Assembly (NCBI GenBank): GCA_938022235.1
Contig: CALIEL010000174.1
Location: 1 to 9,506 of the forward strand
Length of the DNA stretch: 9,506 bases
From: Oribacterium parvum
GTDB taxonomy: Bacteria; Bacillota; Clostridia; Lachnospirales; Lachnospiraceae
Direction: 5' to 3'
The stretch's first letter is position 1. Each line of letters begins with the position of its first letter. Under the pieces are notes generated by a model that saw nothing but the letters and a program-made list of their open reading frames with translations, had not been told where the DNA came from and did not search any database. Position numbers and translations under genes: made by a program. Positions 1-5,882 of this stretch are shown one piece after another.

Positions 1-495
1 AGTTTCTGCCATCGCACCGGCAATCTTATGGACAAACATAGTCCCTGCAATACCCCTTCTGCCTGTAGAGTATGTGCTATCCGGTACAGCAACATCATCT
101 TTAACAACAACACTCTCTACTTGGATTCCTTCCATCTCTGCCATATCCTGTGCCATTCCGAAGTTCATAATATCTCCGGAATAGTTTTTTATCACAAAGA
201 GGACTCCTTTCCCCTGCTCCACTTTTTCAATTGCTGCTTCAATACGATCTGGGCTCGGAGAGGAAAATACATTACCGGAAACTGCGGCGTCGAGCATTCC
301 TTTTCCCACAAATCCTGCATGGAGAGGCTCATGGCCTGCTCCGCCACCTGATATAACAGCTACCTTTTTATCCATTTTCTTTCGATAGATGACCTCTTTT
401 TCAGGAATATATTCCAAAGTGTCACTATTGGCCATTTGTAATCCCATAAGGCACTCTTTAACTACATCTTCCGGCTTATTGATTATTTTTTTCAT
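1..495 (-). CDS. dhaK: Dihydroxyacetone kinase family protein, DhaK domain (N-terminal 165 residues, cut by window edge)
   Basis: Reading down from the ATG at 493-495 gives 165 open codons to the window edge. The protein has the DhaK fold signature. GGGAGHEP at residues 50-57 includes His55, the counterpart of E. coli His56. KNYSGD at 103-108 ends in Asp108, the counterpart of Asp109. GRRGIAGT lies at 145-152. DhaK binds dihydroxyacetone (or a related short keto-sugar such as erythrulose) covalently through a later histidine, which lies outside the window. The phosphoryl donor is either PTS-fed DhaL/DhaM or ATP through a fused DhaL domain, and the visible part cannot tell which. An AAAGGA ribosome binding site sits about 7 bases before the start. 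The gene begins 14 bases after the livF stop, so it is probably the last or a late gene of the liv operon. The DhaK domain call is strong. The substrate is unknown. Confidence 0.9.
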   Translation of the reverse strand, partial: MKKIINKPEDVVKECLMGLQMANSDTLEYIPEKEVIYRKKMDKKVAVISGGGAGHEPLHAGFVGKGMLDAAVSGNVFSSPSPDRIEAAIEKVEQGKGVLFVIKNYSGDIMNFGMAQDMAEMEGIQVESVVVKDDVAVPDSTYSTGRRGIAGTMFVHKIAGAMAET

Positions 496-509
496 CTTTT
501 ATCCTTTCT

Positions 510-1217
510 CTAACCCATTCCCAAATATGCTTCTTTTACTTTTGGATCATTTGCAATTTCCTTTGCATCCCCTTGCATCGTAATTAATCCATTCTCCAGC
601 ACGTATGCACGATCTGATGTCTGTAATGCCAGATTTGCATTCTGTTCTACCAGAAGAATGGTTACTCCCTGTTTCTGAATTTCTTTAATCATATCGAATA
701 TCAACAATACAATATTTGGAGCAAGACCCAGAGAAGGCTCGTCCAAAAATAAAAGCTCAGGCGAAGACATAAGTGCACGTCCAACTGCAAGCATCTGTTG
801 TTCGCCTCCGGAAAGTGTTCCTGCCTGCTGCTTTATTCTTTCTTTCAGCCTCGGAAAGAGAGCAAATACTCGCTCATAGTTCTTTTCTATTTCTCCTTTA
901 TTGTTAATAGAAAAAGCTCCAATTCTTAAATTTTCAAGTACAGTAAGATCGGGAAATACTTCTCTTCCCTCGGGAGAAATGCTGATTTTCTTCTTGCTCA
1001 GCAAATATGGCGCTATATTGGTGATATCCTCATCATAAAGCATCACTTTTCCGCTACTTGCCTTCTGAATCCCTGTCACCGTACTTAAAAGTGTACTTTT
1101 TCCAGCACCGTTGCTCCCTATGAGAGATACAACTTCTCCTTTATGGATTTCCAAGTCTATGCCCTTCAAAGCATGAATCGCGCCGTAATACGTGTTAAGC
1201 CCCTGTATCTTCAGCAT
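510..1217 (-). CDS. livF: HAAT-family (branched-chain amino acid type) ABC transporter ATP-binding protein LivF
   Basis: This is one of the two cytoplasmic ATPases that power a Liv-type importer. At 235 residues it has the normal LivF length. Walker A GSNGAGKS is at 34-41, the Q-loop region SPEGREVF at 81-88, the ABC signature LSGGEQQ at 135-141 and Walker B LLFLDE at 155-160. The H-loop position reads VEQN, as is typical of LivF, rather than having a histidine. The start ATG lies inside the 3' end of livG (23-base overlap) and is preceded by GGAGG at a good distance, so translation is probably coupled to livG. No lesion is visible. Its partner LivG is interrupted upstream, which would both lower coupled translation and leave this ATPase without its heterodimer mate. 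Confidence 0.94.
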   Translation of the reverse strand: MLKIQGLNTYYGAIHALKGIDLEIHKGEVVSLIGSNGAGKSTLLSTVTGIQKASSGKVMLYDEDITNIAPYLLSKKKISISPEGREVFPDLTVLENLRIGAFSINNKGEIEKNYERVFALFPRLKERIKQQAGTLSGGEQQMLAVGRALMSSPELLFLDEPSLGLAPNIVLLIFDMIKEIQKQGVTILLVEQNANLALQTSDRAYVLENGLITMQGDAKEIANDPKVKEAYLGMG

Positions 1218-1989
1218 TCTGTAATCCTCCCAAATACGCCTCTATCACCTGCTTATTGTTCGCAATATCCTTTGGTAATCCATTCGCAATAGGCTTTCCA
1301 TGGTCAATAACATAAATTCTGTCAGAGATATTCATTACCACACTCATATCATGTTCAATCATAAGAATCGTGTAACCCATATCTCGAAGTTCTCTTATGA
1401 AACCCATTAGTTCCAAAGACTCCTGAGGATTCATTCCGGCTGCAGGTTCGTCCAGTAGAATTAACTTTGCACCGGTGGCTATTGCTCTGGCTATTTCCAC
1501 TTTTCTTTGATCACCATAAGGAAGGTTTGCCGCGTATTAATCTCTTCGATGATCCAGTTTTAAGAGCTGTAGCAAACGAATCGCCTGAACAACCCTTTCA
1601 TCTTCTTCTTTTCGAAATCTTTTTGTGCGTAACGTAGAATCCCAAAAACTGTATTTCGTTCTATGATGTGTTCCGACAAGAACATTCTCTATCACCCTCA
1701 TGTCCTGAAATAAACGAATATTTTGAAAAGTTCTTGCAACTCCCTTATGTACAATTTCTATTGGATGTAAATGATGAATGGCTTCTCCTCGAAAATATAT
1801 CTCCCCCTGATCCGGTTTATATATTCCCGTCAACAAATTAAATACTGTTGTCTTACCTGCTCCATTCGGTCCGATAACACTAATAATTTCTCCTTGCTTT
1901 ATTGAAATATTTACATTGTCAACAGCCTTAATTCCGCCAAACTGTTTTGACAGATTTTTTACTTCTAACAGATTTCCTTCCACACTCAT
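1195..1989 (-). pseudogene. livG: LivG-type ABC transporter ATP-binding protein, interrupted by an in-frame TAA
   Basis: The intact reading would be 264 codons plus stop, a normal LivG length. The first 150 residues carry Walker A GPNGAGKTT (40-48) and the Q-loop region ARTFQNIRLF. They end at LDHRRD with TAA at 1537-1539. The same frame continues directly with YAANLPYGDQRKVEIARA, which is the LivG ABC signature region. It then gives Walker B LILLDEPAAGMNP and the H-loop LMIEHDMS, ending in the overlap with livF. No frame change is needed, so the lesion is a single nonsense codon, most simply GAA, CAA or AAA changed to TAA. The GTG at 1498-1500 is a valine codon of the original gene and has no convincing ribosome binding site, so the 3' part is not a separate gene. 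Walker A and Walker B fall in different fragments, so neither half should hydrolyse ATP. The start overlaps the livM stop as ATGA, with AAGGAG upstream. Confidence 0.88.
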
Positions 1990-3064
1990 ACCAGCTCCTT
2001 ATGTTCTTTGACCAATTCCTGTCTAGCTTGTCGAGACAAAGGATAGGGAAGTCTAGATTTCCATCCCAATAATCCTTCTGGTCGGAAACGCATCATTAAC
2101 ACTAAAATCACGCCATAAAGTACAAAACGATATTCCATAAGAAAACGAGAAACTTCCGGGAAGGCAATAAGCAATATCGCTCCAATATACATACCTCTAA
2201 GCGTCCCCATTCCACCTAAAATGACAATGCTCAGTATCATGGTCGATACATCAAAGTTAAAGGTATTCGGATCTACATATCCAATCAATCTGGAATATAA
2301 AGCTCCTCCTAAAGCACATATCATTGCCGAAATGACCATGGCCAGTATTTTATAGAAATTAACATTCACACCCATCATCGTGGATGCGAGCTCATCCCCT
2401 TTAATTCCCCTCAAAGCTCTTCCAGTCTTAGAGCGCACAAGGAAAAAGCAAAAGACGGACACCAGAACCAAGATGATAAGCATAAAGTAGTAGAACCCAT
2501 TATTCTGCACTGTAAGTTCTACCCCAAAGAGTTTTGGTTTAGGAATATTTTTTATGCCTAAAGTTCCTCCTGTTACACTTTGCCAGTTCATTAATATCAT
2601 TTTCATAATCTCACCAAACCCTAAGGTAATAATAGAGAGATAGGTCCCTGTCACTCTGAGGCTGGAAGACCCAAAACTACACCGATTACGCCAGCTAAAA
2701 TCATCCCCAAAAGAATAGATGGAATAAAAGGAATTCCCAATTTCATCGTTAATAAAGAACTTGTATAAGCTCCAATCGCTACAAAACCCGCATGTCCAAG
2801 GGAAACCAGTCCTGTATAACCAGTCAAGACATTAAGTCCCAAAGCCAAAATACTATAAATTCCAATTTTAATGACAACGGTCAGCAAGTATTGATTCGAT
2901 AATATATAGGGGAATGCCACAAGGAAAAGAAGCAGAATGCAAAACAATATTCTTTTCTTGCTATCTATCCATTTTTCAAATGCATAGAGTCCATCCCCGC
3001 CCAAAATGGCAAAGCCCTTTTTTTCTTCTTTCTCTAACTGATTGATTTCTTTATTCTCTGCCAT
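1986..3064 (-). pseudogene. livM: LivM-type ABC transporter permease, broken by a one-base deletion
   Basis: LivM is one of two membrane subunits of a Liv-type importer. The first fragment (3064 to 2651, 137 residues) has a charged cytoplasmic N-terminus, hydrophobic segments from about residue 39, and the conserved GLNVLTGYTGLVSLGHAG motif. It runs off frame at GLPASE-stop. The second fragment (2654 to 1986) starts at TGTYLSIITLGFGEI, exactly what should follow GLPALRV in this family, and ends with the MMRFRPEGLLG tail. Inserting one C in the CC at 2660-2661 (minus-strand reading) restores GLPALRVTGTYLS and gives about 359 residues, a normal LivM length. The fragments overlap as GTGA, so weak reinitiation giving two half-permeases cannot be excluded. 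I see no ribosome binding site before that GTG. The start lies 3 bases after livH. Confidence 0.87.
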
Positions 3065-3067
3065 ACC

Positions 3068-3943
3068 TTACACCTTCGTTATTCCTTTCCGTCCGAATAA
3101 TCCTTGCGGTCTCAGTAAGAGCACAAGAATTAAAATGATAAAGGCGATGGAATCTCTATAGGTTGACCCCAGGAAGGTCGCAGCCATACTTTCCGAAACT
3201 CCGACCATAAGTCCGCCTATCAATGCTCCCGGCAAGCTGCCGATTCCGCCTAAAACCGCTGCCGCAAAGGCCTTCAGTCCCGCCATAAATCCCATGTTGG
3301 GATAGACAATCTGGTAATATCCGCTTACCAATGCTCCGGCTATTGTTGCCGAAACACCCGCGAGGAAAAATGTGAAAGAGATAATAAAATTCACGTTGAC
3401 TCCCATAAGATTTGCCGCCTTCGGGTTTTGTTCGCAGGCTCTCATGGCAAGTCCTATTTTCGTCTTAAAAACGATGAACATCAGGATTCCCATAAGAAGA
3501 ACCGATACTACAAACATCATGATTTGGGTGATAGAAATGGGGAATTTTCCAAGCATTACCGTTCCTTCTCCAAATACGGAGGGGAAGTTTCTTTTTTCCG
3601 AACCCAAGAAGATTATTAATAGGTTCGTTATAATATTGGATATACCGATTGTAGTAATGAGAGAGGCGATTGGCGGTGACTTTTTCTTTCTTAAAGGTTC
3701 CAATGCCACTTTATCGATTACAATTCCCAAAATTCCTGTCAACAGCATCGCAGCAATGATTCCCGGGACTATTCCGAATTGCATCCCTATAAAAACCATA
3801 GCCATCTCTGCACCGAAAGCATAAATTGCACCATGGGAAAAATTCACCAAACGAAGAATTCCGAATACAAGGGAATATCCTACAGCAATCAAGGCATATC
3901 CCATTCCCAGTGCTAATCCATTTATAATCTGCTGTGTGACCAT
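3068..3943 (-). CDS. livH: HAAT-family (branched-chain amino acid type) ABC transporter permease LivH
   Basis: At 291 residues this is a complete LivH-type integral membrane subunit, with about eight hydrophobic helices along its length. The N-terminal stretch GYSLVFGILRLVNFSHGAIY is the hallmark of LivH, and the C-terminus ends in the LLLRPQGLFGRKG motif. The start ATG is preceded by TAGGAG with about 5 bases of spacing. The protein would pair with LivM to form the membrane channel for a substrate delivered by the downstream-encoded LivK lipoprotein. The gene follows livK after 98 bases that contain a hairpin, and is followed almost at once by livM. No lesion is visible. With LivM and LivG broken, it probably has no functional complex unless a second set exists elsewhere. 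Confidence 0.94.
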   Translation of the reverse strand: MVTQQIINGLALGMGYALIAVGYSLVFGILRLVNFSHGAIYAFGAEMAMVFIGMQFGIVPGIIAAMLLTGILGIVIDKVALEPLRKKKSPPIASLITTIGISNIITNLLIIFLGSEKRNFPSVFGEGTVMLGKFPISITQIMMFVVSVLLMGILMFIVFKTKIGLAMRACEQNPKAANLMGVNVNFIISFTFFLAGVSATIAGALVSGYYQIVYPNMGFMAGLKAFAAAVLGGIGSLPGALIGGLMVGVSESMAATFLGSTYRDSIAFIILILVLLLRPQGLFGRKGITKV

Positions 3944-3983
3944 AGCTACTCCTATTTCAATATCAAATACTTTTTAGAATAGA

Positions 3984-4016
3984 ATGGGAAAAAACATAAG
4001 CTATGTTCTTTCCCAT
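3984..4016 (-). promoter_or_regulatory. Intercistronic hairpin between livK and livH
   Basis: On the transcribed minus strand, a 15-base arm starting ATGGGAAAGAACATA is followed by a 3-base loop GCT and a complementary 15-base arm. Every position pairs, one of them as G-U. No clear U-tract follows (TCTATTCT), so this is more likely a partial attenuator or an RNA-stabilising stem than a full terminator. Such stems behind solute-binding-protein genes are known to raise the level of binding protein over permease. That role here is inferred. Confidence 0.6.
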
Positions 4017-4041
4017 CCCCCTTGAATCGTTCTAACTTTTA

Positions 4042-5181
4042 TTACTTGTCCATCTTTACAAACTTACCGTCTTTAATGGTTACCTTTACGAACTGCTTAT
4101 CTACATCCCCGTTCTCATCAAACTTGATTTCTCCGGTTACACCCTGATAAGTAGTCTTATAAATCTGATCCTTTACCTTTTCGGAATCAGTTGTATTTGC
4201 ATCTTTGATAGCAGTAAGAAGAATACCTACTGAATCATAAGCCTGAGAGGTAAGGGCAGACGGAGCATTGCCATAAGCTGCCTTATAGGACTCAACATAA
4301 GACTTAATCGTCGGATCATCGGACTCGGAGAAGAAGATAACCGGGAAGCATACGCCCTCCACTGCGCTTCCGCCAAGCTCGATTAACTGCTGGCTGTATG
4401 CGTTGGAGAATCCTACAATCTTAATATCCGGATTAATCTGCTTATACTGCTTTGCAACCGGTGCTACCAGATTGTACATTCCGCAGCAAATTACTACATC
4501 TGCACCCGCCTCGTTTAACTTGGTAATCGCCGGAGTATAGTCGTCGGAGCCTTCCATAACTTCCTCGTGTGCAACCACTTCCGCATCGGTCTTTGCAATC
4601 AATTCCTTAATGATGGAGGAAGTATTGGTTCCCCAGTCTGTCATGATGCTGATGATACCAACCTTTTTCTTTCCTAAGTCATTCACTGCAATATCAATAC
4701 TTGCTGCAGCCTCTTTGGAAATGACGGTATTATTTCTGAAAATGTAATCTCCGATTTTGGAGTAATCCGGGTGAGACGCTGACGGAGAAATTTCGATAAC
4801 CTTGTTCTCCTGATAGATAGGAGCCGCTGTCATGCATACTCCGGAGGAGAAGTGACCGATAACGCCAACTACTTTCTTATCTGAAATAATCTTCTGTGCA
4901 ATAGTTGTTGCCTCTTCTGCGGTGTTCTTATCGTCATACTGTACGATTTCAACTTGCTGTCCTAATACACCGCCATTATCATTCCACTCTTTAGCCTTCA
5001 AAACGGCAGCATTGTAAAATCCAATTCCATACTCTGAATTATCTCCAGTCATGGGGCCACAAACCGCAATTTGGATTTTTTCACCATTTCCTTTTGATTC
5101 TTCTTGTGTTGTTTTAGTTCCTCCACATGATGTAAGCAAAGCTAAACTCAATAGACCTGCTACAATTGGTATTTTTCTCAT
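4042..5181 (-). CDS. livK: Liv-type ABC transporter substrate-binding lipoprotein
   Basis: At 379 residues this is a complete periplasmic-binding-protein type I receptor (Peripla_BP_6 / Leu-Ile-Val-binding family). The N-terminus is a lipoprotein signal, a short charged start and a hydrophobic core ending in the lipobox LTSC. Cys19 is therefore the lipidated residue that anchors the protein outside the membrane. The mature part begins after a polar linker with IQIAVCGPMTGDNSEYG, the typical first strand and ligand loop of this family. GVIGHFSSGVCMTAAPIY is the conserved region around the ligand-binding serine. A perfect AGGAGGT ribosome binding site (5187-5193) lies 5 bases before the ATG. 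As the first gene of the operon it defines the transporter's substrate. The family binds branched-chain or other amino acids, amides, urea and aromatic acids, so valine or leucine should not be assumed. Confidence 0.93.
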   Translation of the reverse strand: MRKIPIVAGLLSLALLTSCGGTKTTQEESKGNGEKIQIAVCGPMTGDNSEYGIGFYNAAVLKAKEWNDNGGVLGQQVEIVQYDDKNTAEEATTIAQKIISDKKVVGVIGHFSSGVCMTAAPIYQENKVIEISPSASHPDYSKIGDYIFRNNTVISKEAAASIDIAVNDLGKKKVGIISIMTDWGTNTSSIIKELIAKTDAEVVAHEEVMEGSDDYTPAITKLNEAGADVVICCGMYNLVAPVAKQYKQINPDIKIVGFSNAYSQQLIELGGSAVEGVCFPVIFFSESDDPTIKSYVESYKAAYGNAPSALTSQAYDSVGILLTAIKDANTTDSEKVKDQIYKTTYQGVTGEIKFDENGDVDKQFVKVTIKDGKFVKMDK

Positions 5182-5241
5182 TCTGTACCTCCTGTTATTA
5201 CATTAAACAACTACAATTGCGCCTCAATATCCGTTGTTATT

Positions 5242-5247
5242 ATTATA
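5242..5247 (-). promoter_or_regulatory. Possible -10 box of the livK promoter
   Basis: A perfect TATAAT on the minus strand would give a leader of about 54 bases before the livK start. No good -35 hexamer lies 16-18 bases upstream and there is no extended -10 TG. In such A/T-rich DNA this may be chance, or the promoter may depend on an activator. Confidence 0.3.
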
Positions 5248-5296
5248 CTAATTGTTTTTATAATATCTATGTTTTTTATGCATTTTGAATAAGTAT

Positions 5297-5348
5297 ATTG
5301 AAATGCAACAAATTTTTATTGTGTATTGAGCTCATTTCAATTGCATTT
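5297..5348. promoter_or_regulatory. Inverted-repeat cluster, possible operator of livK
   Basis: Two nested inverted repeats share this stretch. ATTGAAATG (5297-5305) pairs with CATTTCAAT (5333-5341), and AAATGCAA (5301-5308) pairs with TTGCATTT (5341-5348). They lie roughly 50-100 bases upstream of the possible -10 box, where an activator might bind. The local composition is A/T-rich and no known operator consensus is recognised, so this is only a candidate. Confidence 0.25.
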
Positions 5349-5570
5349 ACAATATGTTATGTCTCATTTTGATACAAATAATAGCTTATTGTGTATATAT
5401 CACAAAAAAAATCTAATCGAAAAAAATCATAGAAGTAAAAATATTTTGTTATATAAAATTAAAAAAGAACCGTAAATGACAAATAACCTGTCTGTCCAAC
5501 AAAATCTGGTTTTATTCTTCCTACAGCTATCCGGTAATACCTCCGACCAAGGAATCAGTTTTTTCAAATC

Positions 5571-5734
5571 TTCCTCAGAAACATTTACTTTTCTAAGCCA
5601 GTAGAATTATGCATTTCCGGAGGGCCATGCTGTGCGCAATAGTCATCTACTTTTAGACCACTCTCCTTACAATCTTTAATAATGTCAACCCATTGCTCTG
5701 TTCACATCCTGCTTATAACAAGTTTTGTGCCCAT
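5571..5734 (-). pseudogene. IS66-type accessory protein TnpA (first small ORF), decayed remnant
   Basis: Reading from the ATG at 5732-5734, with a GGGAGG ribosome binding site before it (5743-5748), gives MGTKLVISRM. A TGA at 5702-5704 follows, then WVDIIKDCKESGLKVDDYC and AQHG. One base is missing near 5622-5623. After that shift the frame reads SGNA, a TAA at 5607-5609 where a tyrosine is expected, and FYWLRKV. This matches the helix-turn-helix of IS66 first-ORF proteins, which typically read SGLSVxxYC...GLSxNxYYYWLRKV. Three lesions in about 50 codons, and no following TnpB or TnpC, mark it as a dead fragment. It sits between the mannosidase terminator and the livK leader, and I see no clear inverted repeats or target duplication around it. 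The family call rests on recall of the motif and not on a search. Confidence 0.62.
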
Positions 5735-5803
5735 TTTGAATTCCTCCCTGAGATAGTGTGTAAAGTGGTCTCTTTGAAAAATTCTACTATAATCCCTCCT
5801 CGC

Positions 5804-5842
5804 AAAAGCCCCTCTTTGCTGCCAAGGCAGCAAAGAGGGGCT
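5804..5842 (-). terminator. Rho-independent terminator of the mannosidase operon
   Basis: There is a perfect 17-base inverted repeat. AGCCCCTCTTTGCTGCC (5807-5823) and its complement (5826-5842) are separated by AA, and in RNA the inner pairs would open to form the loop. On the minus strand the GC-rich stem runs into TTTTGCG, a short U-tract. It lies about 40 bases after the mannosidase stop codon. On the plus strand the stem is followed by AAACAAAC, which would not terminate, so it serves the minus strand. Confidence 0.85.
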
Positions 5843-5882
5843 AAACAAACACCTAATTTTATCTATTTAGTAGACTTAGACA

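Larger units (their letters stand above)
5182..5570. other. A/T-rich non-coding leader upstream of livK
   Basis: No gene is seen in this stretch. The minus-strand frame running on from the IS66 remnant stays open to a TGA at 5427-5429, but shows no recognisable sequence beyond about 5571. The A/T-rich composition is typical of a promoter and operator region. I see no T-box, riboswitch or tRNA signature. Confidence 0.6.

Noticed and set aside
1195..1500. A separate 101-residue ATPase gene starting at GTG 1500
   Set aside because: The GTG is an internal valine codon of livG, in frame with the 5' part, and lacks a convincing ribosome binding site. The piece has Walker B but no Walker A.
1986..2654. 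A second, shorter permease gene starting at GTG 2654
   Set aside because: The two fragments add up to one LivM of normal length, with family residues restored by one base. There is no ribosome binding site before the GTG.
3372..3824. Plus-strand open frame of 150 residues
   Set aside because: It is the antisense shadow of livH, with no recognisable domain and no ribosome binding site support.
5316..5396. Direct repeat TTATTGTGTAT at 5316-5326 and 5386-5396
   Set aside because: An 11-base repeat in DNA this A/T-rich is expected by chance at an appreciable rate, and no promoter geometry supports it.
5182..5570. T-box or amino-acid riboswitch controlling livK
   Set aside because: No T-box AGGGUGGNACCGCG element, no terminator/antiterminator pair and no known aptamer pattern was seen.
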